From the NCBI GenBank assembly GCA_031290985.1, contig JARLJW010000064.1, positions 62,001-126,000 of the forward strand: a stretch of DNA of 64,000 nt, in the 5' to 3' direction. The notes beneath the pieces are model-generated. The model saw only the letters and a program-made list of their open reading frames with translations. It did no database searches and was not told where the DNA came from. The translations under genes and the position numbers were made by a program. The stretch comes from Verrucomicrobiia bacterium (GTDB lineage Bacteria > Verrucomicrobiota > Verrucomicrobiia > Limisphaerales > UBA11358). This document shows, one piece after another, positions 43,188 to 52,400 of the stretch. Positions within the stretch are counted from its first letter, which is position 1. Every line of letters begins with the position of its first letter.

Positions 43188-44708
43188 ATGAAAAAAATAA
43201 TTTCCACCGCGCTCGCCGCCGCCGCCCTCTGCCTCCGCGCCGCCGAGCCCGCCGGCACCAACGCCCCCGCCAACACCAACAACGTCATCCCCTTCGTCGC
43301 CGCCAAGATCCCCGATGCCGCGCACGAACCCGTGTACATCACCAACACCGTGACCATCGCCGGCGCGCGCGTCACCTACACCGCCGAGACCGGCATGCTG
43401 CCCGTCTTGAAAGCCGATGGCACCTCGCGCGCCTCCATCTTTTACGTCGCCTACACCCGCCAGGGCGTCACCAATGCCGGCGCCCGGCCCGTGACCTTCT
43501 GCTTCAACGGCGGCCCCGGCTCCGCCTCCGTCTCGCAGCACATGGGCCCCCACCGCCCGCGCCCCGCCAAGATGAACGCGGACGGCTCCCAGCCCGCCCC
43601 GCCCTTTGCGCTCACCGACAACGAATACTCCATCCTCGACACCAGCGACCTCGTCTTCATCGACCCCGTCGCCACCGGCTTCAGCCGCCCCGCCAAGGAT
43701 GAAAAGATCGACCAGTTTTTTGGCGACGAGGCGGACCTCGATTCCATCGGCGAATTCATCCGGCTCTGGACCACCCGCCACGAACGCTGGCTCTCGCCCA
43801 AATATTTGTGCGGCGAAAGCTACGGCGTCTTCCGCGCCGCCGGCCTCGCCAGCCACCTGCACGGCCGCTACGGCCTGTATCTGAACGGCCTCATCCTCGT
43901 CTCCGGCGTGCTGGATTTTGCGACCATCTACGACGTTCCCGGCAACGACCTGCCGTACCCCCTCATCCTGCCGGCCTATACCGCCGCCGCGTTCTACCAC
44001 AAAAAACTCCCGCCCGACCTGCAGGCGGATCTCGGCAAGGCCCTCGCGGAGTCGCGCGAATTCGCGCGCGGCGGCTTCACCACCGCCCTGCACCAGGGCG
44101 CGGATCTCTCCGATGATGAAAAACAAAAGGTCATCATCGAACTCTCGCGCCTCACCGGCCTGCCCTCGGACATCATCCGGGACAACAACCTGCGCATCGA
44201 TGAAAGCGTGTTCCGCAAACAGCTCCTGCACGGCGAAGGCCTCATCCTCGGCGCCTATGACGCCCGCCTGACCGGCCGCGATGGCGATGCCGCCGCGCAG
44301 GGCGCCGGCTTCGACCCCTCCAGCGTCGCGGTGATGGGTCCGTTTTCCGCCGCGATGAACTCCTACGTCCGCAGTGAATTGAAGTTTGAAGATGACCTGC
44401 CCTATGAGCTGCTCGCCGGCGTGCAACCCTGGAATTACGGGGTCCGCAACACCTACGCCAATGCCGGTGACCGCCTCGCCTCGGTCATGAACCAGGAACC
44501 CTACCTGAAGATCCTCGTGCTCGGCGGCCGGTGCGACCTCGTCTGCCCCATCGACACCGTGCGCTACAGCCTCGAACACATGGCCCTGGCCCCGGAGCAA
44601 CGCAAAAACATTTCCTTCGCCGAGTTCGACGCCGGCCACATGATGTACATCAACCTCCCCGACCTGCAGAAATTGCAGACGGAAGTGGAAAAATTCCTCG
44701 CCCCGTGA
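43188..44708 (+). CDS. Secreted S10 family serine carboxypeptidase
   Basis: 506 residues from ATG 43188 with a signal peptide (MKKIISTALAAAALCLRAAE). Family-S10 landmarks: the oxyanion word VTFCFNGGPGSASVSQHMGP, LVFIDPVATGFS, and the nucleophile Ser in YLCGESYGVFRAAGLA. The Asp is in VLGGRCDLVCP and the His in FDAGHMMYINLP. These enzymes remove C-terminal residues from peptides at acid pH; bacterial members of this length are usually periplasmic. The 3' end faces the pilin triad, 21 bases away. All catalytic residues appear intact. Confidence 0.92.
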   Translation: MKKIISTALAAAALCLRAAEPAGTNAPANTNNVIPFVAAKIPDAAHEPVYITNTVTIAGARVTYTAETGMLPVLKADGTSRASIFYVAYTRQGVTNAGARPVTFCFNGGPGSASVSQHMGPHRPRPAKMNADGSQPAPPFALTDNEYSILDTSDLVFIDPVATGFSRPAKDEKIDQFFGDEADLDSIGEFIRLWTTRHERWLSPKYLCGESYGVFRAAGLASHLHGRYGLYLNGLILVSGVLDFATIYDVPGNDLPYPLILPAYTAAAFYHKKLPPDLQADLGKALAESREFARGGFTTALHQGADLSDDEKQKVIIELSRLTGLPSDIIRDNNLRIDESVFRKQLLHGEGLILGAYDARLTGRDGDAAAQGAGFDPSSVAVMGPFSAAMNSYVRSELKFEDDLPYELLAGVQPWNYGVRNTYANAGDRLASVMNQEPYLKILVLGGRCDLVCPIDTVRYSLEHMALAPEQRKNISFAEFDAGHMMYINLPDLQKLQTEVEKFLAP

Positions 44709-44729
44709 GAACCCGGGTTTCCCCGCTTT

Positions 44730-46634
44730 TCAATTGTGCGTCGGGGTGTAGGTGACGGAGCCGGGCGGCGGCACGCCCCACGCAAACCGGATCGGCACCA
44801 GCGCCACCGGCATCCCCGGCGGCACCTTCGCGGCGTTGAGATAATTCAGGTCAAAACTGTAATGCCGCGTCGGCGGATTGTAATACGGATTCACCGGCGA
44901 CGGGTTGAAACCCTGCGGATTCCGGAACTGGTTGGTCGCCATGTTGCTGTCCCACAGCCGCAGAATCGAGGTGTTGAGCCAGAGGTTTTTCCCGCTCCAG
45001 TCTTCCAACAAACGCGGCAGGTTGTGCACCCCCCCACTGAAGGTCGAGCCGCTCGTGCCCGTCGAGGGCATCGTGCCGGTGACAATCGCGGCATTGATCG
45101 TCATGTCCGCCGCGTCAAACTTGCTTTGTGTGTTGTCATAGGTCGAATAGCCCTGGTCGTCGGTCCAGTTCGGTGAAAGGATCGTCAACGCGTCGGACAT
45201 CAGCGCCGCCGGCACGGTATAGATCGTGTTCGTGCTGCCCGCCGAGGCATTGGCGCTGCTGGCCGCCGTCTGCACATTGTAATTTCCTTCGACGTAGAGG
45301 GGGTTCTGCGTGGCCACGGTAAAACCCATGTTGTTGTTCGCCGGCAACTGGGCGCCATCCACCAGGCGGACCGATGGCAGTTGATTGGCATTCACATTGC
45401 GCCGGTCGGCCACGTACATGATGGTGGGATACTGGCCGTTCACCGCGGGAAGCTTGGTTTGTACGCTGCTGTTATTGGCGGCCCACGTCGCGTATTTGCC
45501 GATATCGATCTGGGTGAACACGTTCGTTTTGCTCTCCCGCTGGTCATAGCTCTGGTTGGTGAGGCTCAGGAACGGCAGATTGGTGCTCAAAAATGACGGC
45601 GAGGCGTTGGTATAGGTCAAAATCGTCGGCAACGAGTCGCTGCCCGGCACCATGCCGTTGATGCTCGTCTGGAGCTTGATCGACACCGTCGGATTGGTGC
45701 CCGAGTTGCTTATATCATTCGTCACGATCATCACTATCTGCGCCTCGTTGTACAGGCGCTGCAACCCCATCGACGATGAAACCGACTCGCCGGCAGGCGG
45801 GATGTCGATCAGGAAATGCGAGTTCGTCATGTTCAACGACACCGTCACGCTCGCCACGTTGGTGGTATACCCCGGCGTGGCGTTGAAGGTTGTGTTCCAC
45901 GTGCTGGCCGTGCCCGGCGTCCACCCGCTCCCCAAGCCGTCCACCAGGGGGGCGCTCAGCGTGTGGGTGCAGCTCACACCGCTGTTGAAGGTCAACGACG
46001 CCGAGGTGCCCACATAAATCGCCCCGTTGGCCTGCACCCGCCCGTTCACAATCATCGTCGCGCACTGCGAAAATTCCAGCAGCCCGTTGTAAAAAATCGC
46101 CCAGGTGTTCAGCGGCACCATCGCCAGCAAAACATCCTCCTGCGCCGTCCCCACCACCGCGGTGATGGAATTCGAACGCGTCACGTTGGAGACAATGCGG
46201 TAAACCGGCGAACCCGGTGCGGCATACAGCCCTTGATACGCCGAGGGCAGCGGACCGCTGTAGGTGGCCACCTGGCTCACATACGTCTTGCCGCTGTTGC
46301 CCTGGCCATCCGAAAAATTAAAGTTGCCCCAGAAGGGATCCTCCGTCGTCTTCGGGATGTTGTTCTGGTAAACATTGTTCAGCAGGTTGTTGCTCACGCC
46401 CGCCACGCTGAAACTTTGAAAATCGTAGGCCATCCGGCCATACACCTTCTCCACCGCCGCCTCGGCGGCGGTCTGGCACACGCTGACATCCACGTTGTGC
46501 TGGTTCAGGATGGCGACCGTCTGGGAACGGTTCAGCGCCCCGGCCAGGATCACCAGGCTGATCGTGACCATGATCAGCACCATGATCAGCGCGAAGCCGG
46601 TGCGGCGGGAGTTGGGTGGGGCTTGGATTTTCAT
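44730..46634 (-). CDS. PilX-like minor pseudopilin with large passenger domain (triad A)
   Basis: 634 residues. The N-terminus is pilin-like: a basic leader, then GFALIMVLIMVTISLVILAG with no Glu at +5, as in PilX/GspK proteins. After the helix comes AAEAAVEKVYGRMAYDFQS. The passenger (residues ~180-630) opens with WAIFYNGLLEFSQCATM and NGRVQANGAIYVG. It also has LPFLSLTNQSYDQRE, MYVADRRNVNANQLPSVRL and FSGGVHNLPRLLEDWSGKNL, and ends PVALVPIRFAWGVPPPGSVT. The NGRV...YVG words suggest a stacked beta structure. It follows the PilW-like gene by 6 bases. Three homologous passengers are in this window. It is presumed to be carried on a pilus or pseudopilus; a ligand is unknown. Confidence 0.82.
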   Translation of the reverse strand: MKIQAPPNSRRTGFALIMVLIMVTISLVILAGALNRSQTVAILNQHNVDVSVCQTAAEAAVEKVYGRMAYDFQSFSVAGVSNNLLNNVYQNNIPKTTEDPFWGNFNFSDGQGNSGKTYVSQVATYSGPLPSAYQGLYAAPGSPVYRIVSNVTRSNSITAVVGTAQEDVLLAMVPLNTWAIFYNGLLEFSQCATMIVNGRVQANGAIYVGTSASLTFNSGVSCTHTLSAPLVDGLGSGWTPGTASTWNTTFNATPGYTTNVASVTVSLNMTNSHFLIDIPPAGESVSSSMGLQRLYNEAQIVMIVTNDISNSGTNPTVSIKLQTSINGMVPGSDSLPTILTYTNASPSFLSTNLPFLSLTNQSYDQRESKTNVFTQIDIGKYATWAANNSSVQTKLPAVNGQYPTIMYVADRRNVNANQLPSVRLVDGAQLPANNNMGFTVATQNPLYVEGNYNVQTAASSANASAGSTNTIYTVPAALMSDALTILSPNWTDDQGYSTYDNTQSKFDAADMTINAAIVTGTMPSTGTSGSTFSGGVHNLPRLLEDWSGKNLWLNTSILRLWDSNMATNQFRNPQGFNPSPVNPYYNPPTRHYSFDLNYLNAAKVPPGMPVALVPIRFAWGVPPPGSVTYTPTHN

Positions 46635-46640
46635 GGCGGA

Positions 46641-47300
46641 TCATTCAGGCAAATGCGGCGTGACCTTGAACTCGATCTTGTAATAATCGTAAAGGCCGTT
46701 GGTGCCCACCTGGGTGAGCGGATACTGGAACTGGCAAAACTGCAGGTCGACGTGGATGATGCACTTGTAGGACTTGCTGTTGGCGTCATTGGTCGCGGGC
46801 ATTCCGTTGTAATCCTCCACACTGAACACATAGCCGCCGCCCAGCCAGTTCACCAGGTTGGAGGCCACGATCACCGGCGTGGTGTTCGAGCTGGTGTACC
46901 GCAGCAGATGGCCGTCGCTGTTCCCCGCGCCGGTCAGGTCAAAATAATACGTGATGGCCGAACTGCCGTTCGTGGTTTCATAGAGCTGCAAGGCCGTTCC
47001 TTGCGACGTGTTCGTGTTGATCGTGAACGTGGTGCCGGACACGCTCCCGATGAACCACATCTTGGACGAGCGGATGTCCACCGGCAGCTGGTTCAGCAGG
47101 CGCCGCGAGGTGTCGCTCGCGCCCGACTTGCTCTCCACCCACTGCTGTTCCCGCAGCCCCATCAGGTGCGCGCTCATCAGCGCCAGCACCACCACCACCA
47201 ACGTGGCCACCGCAAACACCATCTCGATCAGCGTGTGCCCCGCCGCCCGGCGGCCATCTCGCCGGGTGCCTTCTCGCTGGATCGGGGGCGGGTTCATCAT
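46641..47300 (-). CDS. PilW/GspJ-like pseudopilin (triad A)
   Basis: 219 residues from ATG 47300, preceded by GGAG; the frame is open to 47327, which overlaps the upstream gene. Leader GRRAAG is followed by HTLIEMVFAVATLVVVVLAL, so the residue after the cleavage-site Gly is His rather than Phe, with Glu at +5. The body has SGASDTSRRLLNQLPVDIRS and ends QFQYPLTQVGTNGLYDYYKI, both closely matched by the triad B gene at 49970. It is the middle gene of a PilV-PilW-PilX series on the minus strand. Confidence 0.82.
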   Translation of the reverse strand: MMNPPPIQREGTRRDGRRAAGHTLIEMVFAVATLVVVVLALMSAHLMGLREQQWVESKSGASDTSRRLLNQLPVDIRSSKMWFIGSVSGTTFTINTNTSQGTALQLYETTNGSSAITYYFDLTGAGNSDGHLLRYTSSNTTPVIVASNLVNWLGGGYVFSVEDYNGMPATNDANSKSYKCIIHVDLQFCQFQYPLTQVGTNGLYDYYKIEFKVTPHLPE

Positions 47301-47313
47301 GGGTGGCGCTCCA

Positions 47314-47913
47314 TCAATCGGTTCCACCCAGGCTCGCCGGATCGCGGTTGTCCGGGGCGATGAACGTCAAGGTGCTGTTCGTGTATGTCTGCACGGAAAA
47401 ATTACCCCAGCCGTCAAACGGCCACACCGTGTCCACCCGGATGGATTGCAGTTGCACCCAGGGATTCGAGTTGCCGTTCTCAAAAATGGTCTGCACCGTG
47501 ATGTAATTCGTCGCCATCACATAGTTCACGCCCTTCCACGGGATGTCCATGATGTTGGTGGTGTAGCCCGTCATGATCCAGTTCGGCCCGTTGGTTGTCA
47601 GGGTCTTGTTCATCAGGTTCATGCCGGTGATCTCGGTCTTGGAAAAGGCGATGTCCCAGACGGCTGACCGCGCCTGTTCCATCGCCTGCACGTTCAACGC
47701 CTGCGCCGCCAGCGAATAACCGGACCACTGCGTCCGCTTGGCGCCAATCACATAGCCGTTGAAAATGGTCCCGAACACCAGCGCCACGATCACCACGGCG
47801 ATCAGCACCTCCCAAAAGGTGCACGCAAAGCCGGATTCGCCTCCCACCGGGCCAGCCCGCCGCCGCTCCTGGTGGACGCGTTTTGATCGGCATTGTTCCT
47901 GTTCCAATCGCAT
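47314..47913 (-). CDS. PilV-like pseudopilin with divergent prepilin site (triad A)
   Basis: 199 residues from ATG 47913. The helix region is SGFACTFWEVLIAVVIVALV. If Glu is at +5, the cleavage would fall after Ala with Cys at +1, unlike the canonical Gly-Phe of the triad B homologue. The body matches that homologue: GYVIGAKRTQWSGYSLAAQA, TNIMDIPWKGVNYVMATNYI and VDTVWPFDG. It is probably the first gene of triad A, starting 170 bases after the end of triad B. PilV-type minor pilins help prime pilus assembly or present adhesins. Confidence 0.78.
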   Translation of the reverse strand: MRLEQEQCRSKRVHQERRRAGPVGGESGFACTFWEVLIAVVIVALVFGTIFNGYVIGAKRTQWSGYSLAAQALNVQAMEQARSAVWDIAFSKTEITGMNLMNKTLTTNGPNWIMTGYTTNIMDIPWKGVNYVMATNYITVQTIFENGNSNPWVQLQSIRVDTVWPFDGWGNFSVQTYTNSTLTFIAPDNRDPASLGGTD

Positions 47914-48083
47914 AGTCTCACTCTAATCCAGCACCCAGCATACCAAAACACCAATCGCAACGTTCCGGCGGTGAAATGGGTCAAGAAACTTGCCAGCGCG
48001 TCCATGAACGTGACAGCCGCTGTCCGCTATCAACGGTGTGCCAGATTATCGTGTGGGGCGATACCTGACAAAACGGCTCCCCT

Positions 48084-49973
48084 TCAGTTGCTGGTCACGC
48101 TGCCCGGCGCCGGCTTGAACCAGTTGAAACGGATCGGCACCAGCGCGCAGGGGATGCCGGGCGGCTGCTTGTTCGGGCTGTAGTAGGTCTGGTCAAACCC
48201 CCATTGCCGCGTCGGCGGCTTGTAATAGGCGCCGGGCATTTGAAACTGGGCCGACGCCGTCTTGCTCGAGAACAGACACACGATGGAGGTGTTCAGTGTC
48301 AGCGTTGAGCCCGTCCAGTCCTCCAGAAAGCGGGTCAGGTTGTGCACGCCGCCGCTGAAGGTGGTGGCCGTCGTTCCCGTGCTGGGGATGTTCCCGGTGA
48401 CCAGCGCGGCATTGAAGGTCATGCTCGCGGCGGTGCGGCTGGAATAACCGCCGGAACTCTGGGCGTCGTTCCAGTTGGGCGAAAGAATGGTGATGGCATC
48501 ACTCAGCAACGCCGCCGGCACCGAGGAACCGTTGGTCGTCGACCCCAATCCCATTGCATACGTGTTGCTGTTGATGGTCACGTTGTAATTACCTTTCACA
48601 TACAGCGGGTTTGGCGTGGCCACCGTGAAGCCCAGGCCGTTGTTATAAGGCAGTTTGGCTCCGTTGACCAGGCGCACCACCGCCTGGGCGCTCGTGGTCC
48701 GGCGGTCCGCCACATACAGGATCGTCGGATTGTAACCGCTGGAAAATTTGCCGGTGACGGCGGTGTTGGTGGTCATCCAGGAATTCAACTGGTTCACGTC
48801 GATCTGCGTCACCAACTGGTTGCCCGAGCCTTGCCGCTGATCAACGAACGTGTTGGTGAGCGAAAGAAACGGCAGCGCAATTTTCCCCGGGTTGGTGCTC
48901 GTGGGCACGACCAGGGCATTTGTATCCAAAGCATAATCAGTCTGATTCGTCATGTCGTAAGTGTTAAAGCCTTTCATGGGGTCAGCCCCGGGCAGGCTGC
49001 CGTTATAGGCGGTCTGCATTGTCAATAAGACCCTGGGCAAACCACCCAAAGGTGAATTGGTCACCACCAGGACGATTTGCGCCTCGTTGTACAAACGCAC
49101 CTGGCCCTGCTGCGACATCACCGGTTCGATCGTCGGCGGCGGCGGGATGTCGATGATGGAATGCGTGTTGGTCATCGAGATGGCGATGTTCACCACCGGA
49201 TTATTCGTGGTGTATCCCGCATTGAACGTGGTCAGCCACGTCGAGGGATCCGTGGGCGTCCAGATGCTGATGCCACCGCGCGCCGGGGCGGACATCGTGC
49301 TGACCGACGTCACCTTGGCGTTGAAGGTCAGCGTCGCGCCGGAACCGGCGCCGGCACAGATGTCGCTGTTCGAATGCACCCGCCCGTTCACCAGCATCGT
49401 GGCGCAGTCGCTGAACTCCAGTTCGCCATTGTAAAAAATGGCGTAGGTCGTGATCGGCACCAGCGCCAGCAGCACATCCTCCTGGGCCGTGCCCGTCACA
49501 TCCACCAGCGAATTGACCTGCTTGACGTTGGCGGCGATGCGGTAGATCGGCGAGTTGTACGCAAACTGGTTCGTGAACTGCGCCGGCAGCGGCCCGGTAT
49601 ACGAACCTACAAAGCCAACATAAAGGCTGTTGGTGTTTCCGGACACGGGGTCGGAAAAAGCATAGTTGCCCCAGCAGGGGTTGTCCGTGGTGGTGGGCAC
49701 CAGTGTGCGATAGCTGGCCAGGTTGTTGGTCACCGTACCGGGGCCGCCGGCACTTTGAAAATCAAAGGCCATCTTGGCATAGGCTTTTTCCACGGCGGCC
49801 TCGGCGGCGCTGTCCAGTTGATTCAGTTGCGTGCTGCGCAGGTTGAGCAGCGACACGGTCGAGGTGCGGTTCATCACGCCCGCGAGGATCATCACCGTGA
49901 AGAACACCAGCACGACGACCAGCAGTAGGACAAAGCCCGCCGGCTGGCGTTGGGAATTAAGGATTATTTTCAT
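48084..49973 (-). CDS. PilX-like minor pseudopilin with large passenger domain (triad B)
   Basis: 629 residues. Pilin-like N-terminus GFVLLLVVVLVFFTVMILAG, again without Glu at +5, then AAEAAVEKAYAKMAFDFQS. Passenger landmarks: AIFYNGELEFSDCATMLVN, GRVHSNSDICAGAGSGATL, LPFLSLTNTFVDQRQG, LYVADRRTTSAQAVVRLV and FSGGVHNLTRFLEDWTGSTL. It ends PCALVPIRFNWFKPAPGSVT, the same tail as triad A. Its start overlaps the PilW-like stop by four bases (ATGA). It is more divergent from the other three passengers than they are from each other by eye. Confidence 0.82.
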   Translation of the reverse strand: MKIILNSQRQPAGFVLLLVVVLVFFTVMILAGVMNRTSTVSLLNLRSTQLNQLDSAAEAAVEKAYAKMAFDFQSAGGPGTVTNNLASYRTLVPTTTDNPCWGNYAFSDPVSGNTNSLYVGFVGSYTGPLPAQFTNQFAYNSPIYRIAANVKQVNSLVDVTGTAQEDVLLALVPITTYAIFYNGELEFSDCATMLVNGRVHSNSDICAGAGSGATLTFNAKVTSVSTMSAPARGGISIWTPTDPSTWLTTFNAGYTTNNPVVNIAISMTNTHSIIDIPPPPTIEPVMSQQGQVRLYNEAQIVLVVTNSPLGGLPRVLLTMQTAYNGSLPGADPMKGFNTYDMTNQTDYALDTNALVVPTSTNPGKIALPFLSLTNTFVDQRQGSGNQLVTQIDVNQLNSWMTTNTAVTGKFSSGYNPTILYVADRRTTSAQAVVRLVNGAKLPYNNGLGFTVATPNPLYVKGNYNVTINSNTYAMGLGSTTNGSSVPAALLSDAITILSPNWNDAQSSGGYSSRTAASMTFNAALVTGNIPSTGTTATTFSGGVHNLTRFLEDWTGSTLTLNTSIVCLFSSKTASAQFQMPGAYYKPPTRQWGFDQTYYSPNKQPPGIPCALVPIRFNWFKPAPGSVTSN

Positions 49974-50638
49974 TGGCCATCAGGGATGTGGGGGGTCGCC
50001 CGGCATTCGATCCGGTAATAATCGAAGAGGCCGTTTGTCCCCACCGGGGTCAGGGGATATTGAAATTGGCTGAACTGCAGGGTGGTGTGGATGATGCCCT
50101 TGTAGGTGCGCGTGTTGGTCTGCGGATTGCCCCGGTAATTTTCGCTGGTGAAATACAGGGTGCTCATCAAATTGGAAAGCATCATCCTGGCCGCGCCGTT
50201 TGTGCTGTTGATCAGCCACAGCGTCCCGTTCTGGCTCGCCGCCTGGGAAGTGTCGAAGTAGTAAAGCAGGTAGCGGCTCGGATCGATCACCGAGTTTGTC
50301 GAGATCGCGATGCAGTAAAGTTTCAAAGCCGTCCCCTGGAAGGTTCCGTTCGTGATCGCGATAAAATTTGTGCCGCCGGCCATCGTGCCGATGTCATAAC
50401 CCTTCGCCGACCGGATGTCGTAGAGCAGTTGGTTCACGGAACGGCGCGCGGTCTCGCTCGCCCCGGCCTTGCTTTCCATCAACCGCTCCTGGCGCAGCCC
50501 CAGAAAATTGGCGCTCATCAAACCGCCGATCAGAAAAACCATCACCGCCGACGTGATCATCACCTCGACCAACGTCATGCCCTGCCGCCGCCGTTCGGCG
50601 TCCCGTGCTGGCAACCGGATGTGAAGCGTTAGTTTCAT
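49970..50638 (-). CDS. PilW/GspJ-like pseudopilin (triad B)
   Basis: 222 residues. Prepilin site QG-MTLVEVMITSAVMVFLIG with Glu at +5 and Met at +1. The body has SGASETARRSVNQLLYDIRS-like sequence (residues AGASETARRSVNQLLYDIRS) and ends QFQYPLTPVGTNGLFDYYRI. It overlaps the PilX-like gene by ATGA and begins 3 bases after the PilV-like stop, so the triad is a tightly coupled operon. Confidence 0.83.
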   Translation of the reverse strand: MKLTLHIRLPARDAERRRQGMTLVEVMITSAVMVFLIGGLMSANFLGLRQERLMESKAGASETARRSVNQLLYDIRSAKGYDIGTMAGGTNFIAITNGTFQGTALKLYCIAISTNSVIDPSRYLLYYFDTSQAASQNGTLWLINSTNGAARMMLSNLMSTLYFTSENYRGNPQTNTRTYKGIIHTTLQFSQFQYPLTPVGTNGLFDYYRIECRATPHIPDGQ

Positions 50639-50641
50639 GGC

Positions 50642-51217
50642 TCAAATCTGCCGGTCGTCGGGCGCGACCATCGTGGAAACGGTGTTGGTGAAACAGGCGT
50701 TCCCGTTCCTTAAATAAAACGGCCAGACCGTGTTTACCTGGACAAATTGCATCTGCACTTTCGGGTCGCCGTTGACGTAGATGATCTGCACCGTCACAAA
50801 ATTGGTCGCCAATGTATAATTGGTGCTGGAATATGGCACGTCCAGCACGCTGACGGAGTACCCGGTAAAAGTCCGCGTCGGGCTGTCGTAGTTGGTGGCC
50901 ATCAGGTTCATGGTCATGAGATTGTTGACTGGCGGCACGGCCGTCGGGTCCCAGTTGGCGGCGCGCGCCTGTTCCACCACCTGCGTCGCCATCGACTGTG
51001 CCGCCAATGAATACCCCGTCCATTCCAGCCGCTGACCCGATTGGATGTAGCAATTGATGACCGTGCCGAACACCAGCCCCATGATCGCCGCCGAAATCAA
51101 TACCTCCACCAAGGTGAACCCGCCAGATCGGTTGCGACCGCGCGCGCCCAAGGGCTTCCCCCCGGCAAAATACCGGAAGACCAGCCCGGCCGCCGACTGT
51201 TTGACCTTTAATTGCAT
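50642..51217 (-). CDS. PilV-like pseudopilin (triad B)
   Basis: 191 residues from ATG 51217; frame open to 51286 without conserved sequence. Canonical prepilin site SGG-FTLVEVLISAAIMGLVFG with Gly at -1, Phe at +1 and Glu at +5. The leader of ~35 residues is long. The body has SGQRLEWTGYSLAAQSMATQ, DVPYSSTNYTLATNFVTVQI and VNTVWPFYLRNG, matched in triad A. It starts the minus-strand series of six pilin genes. Confidence 0.83.
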   Translation of the reverse strand: MQLKVKQSAAGLVFRYFAGGKPLGARGRNRSGGFTLVEVLISAAIMGLVFGTVINCYIQSGQRLEWTGYSLAAQSMATQVVEQARAANWDPTAVPPVNNLMTMNLMATNYDSPTRTFTGYSVSVLDVPYSSTNYTLATNFVTVQIIYVNGDPKVQMQFVQVNTVWPFYLRNGNACFTNTVSTMVAPDDRQI

Positions 51218-51349
51218 GACGATAGAGTGAACTTCTTTCGAATCTAAACCCTCACGAACCATTTGCCATGCCAGCCATTCAAACAAACGATTTTTTCCAT
51301 TATTTCAGGTCAACCGTCCTGAAATTTGGCAAACCTGTCCGCCCCCGGT

Positions 51350-51979
51350 TCATAGCTGGCGCGTCACCGGGGCCTTCACAAAGGCGGTTTCCCGCAAATA
51401 AATTGGCTGCAATCCTGCGCCCGGGACATAATCCCGGCGCCCCGCCGCAAGCCGCGCCACCATGGCCGCGCCCGGGTACATGACCCGCTCCGCCGCCGGG
51501 CCGATGCCTGTTCCCGCCACCCCGGCCAGCGCGGCCATCTCCGTCGCCGTGACGATCCGCAGCGGCGAGGCTTCCACCCGGGTATCGGCGGAAATTTCCC
51601 ACGCTCCCAGATAAAATTCACCGCGTTGCGCATCCACCACCACGTTCACGCGCCCGAAGATTTTCTCCGCCTGCGCCTGCGCCGCCAACGCTTCCAGGCT
51701 CCCCACGCCCAGCAGTTTTACGCCCCGGGCCAGTTGCCAGCCCTGCGCCACCGCGATCGCCGCGCGGATGCCCGTGTAGCTTCCCGGCCCCAGCCCCACG
51801 GCGATCACCTCGACCGCCTCCCGCGCAACCTTTCCCTCCGTCAAAACCGTCTCGATCAAGCCAAACGCCCTCGTCGCCCGGCCGCCGGTTTGTTCCACCG
51901 CTTCGGCCAGGACGACCCCGTCGCGCGCCAGCGCCACGCTCCGCCGGTCGGAGGAAAATTCAAGCGCCAAAATCGTCAT
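51350..51979 (-). CDS. tsaB: TsaB, partner of the tRNA t6A synthase
   Basis: 209 residues. N-terminal MTILALEFSSDRRSVAL and the word VGLGPGSYTGIRAAIAVAQG are the TsaB/YeaZ signature (ASKHA fold). TsaB scaffolds TsaD and TsaE when threonylcarbamoyl is put on A37 of ANN-reading tRNAs. The C-terminal half is less conserved, as usual. The start overlaps the tsaE 3' end by 20 bases. The order thiL-tsaE-tsaB on the minus strand suggests one transcript, and tcdA at 61313 works on the same tRNA base. Confidence 0.94.
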   Translation of the reverse strand: MTILALEFSSDRRSVALARDGVVLAEAVEQTGGRATRAFGLIETVLTEGKVAREAVEVIAVGLGPGSYTGIRAAIAVAQGWQLARGVKLLGVGSLEALAAQAQAEKIFGRVNVVVDAQRGEFYLGAWEISADTRVEASPLRIVTATEMAALAGVAGTGIGPAAERVMYPGAAMVARLAAGRRDYVPGAGLQPIYLRETAFVKAPVTRQL

Positions 51980-52400
51980 AAATGATTCTCCGTTCCGTCT
52001 CGTTCAGGATTTCAATTTTCACCCGCAGGCTCTTTTTCCCATCCGCCATCCGCCATCCGACATCTTCCAACCGCTCCGCCCACTCGATCACGCTCACGCC
52101 TTCCGGCGTCAAATATTCCTCGATGCCCGCGCTCCGGATCTGTTCCGCCGTCTCCAGCCGGTACAGGTCCAGGTGAAATAACTTCAGCCGCCCGCCGCCG
52201 TATTCATTCACCAGCGTGAACGTCGGGGAATGCACCCGCGCGGCGGTCCCCAGCCCGCGCGCCAGCCCGCGCACAAACTGCGTCTTGCCCGCGCCCAGGT
52301 CGCCGCTCAACGCGATGACCCGCCCGTGCGCCACCGCGTGCCCGAGCTTTTCCCCCAGTGCTTCCGTGTCCGCCGGACTATGCGAAATGTACGTAGCCAT
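51960..52400 (-). CDS. tsaE: TsaE, ATPase of the tRNA t6A synthase
   Basis: 146 residues from ATG 52400; upstream in-frame codons are not conserved. Walker A is LSGDLGAGKTQFVRGLARGL, followed by VHSPTFTLVNEY and HLDLYRLE. VIEWAERL is the family's later motif. TsaE drives turnover of the TsaB-TsaD complex. The gene overlaps thiL upstream by 23 bases and tsaB downstream by 20, which implies coupled translation. Confidence 0.95.
   Translation of the reverse strand: MATYISHSPADTEALGEKLGHAVAHGRVIALSGDLGAGKTQFVRGLARGLGTAARVHSPTFTLVNEYGGGRLKLFHLDLYRLETAEQIRSAGIEEYLTPEGVSVIEWAERLEDVGWRMADGKKSLRVKIEILNETERRIIYDDFGA

Noticed and set aside
43083..44639. 518-residue open frame on the minus strand
   Set aside because: It is antisense to the S10 carboxypeptidase and consists of Gly/Ala/Val-rich sequence typical of the shadow of a GC-rich gene.
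45816..47363. 515-residue open frame on the plus strand
   Set aside because: It lies antisense across two pilin genes that have a tight operon structure and clear prepilin sites.
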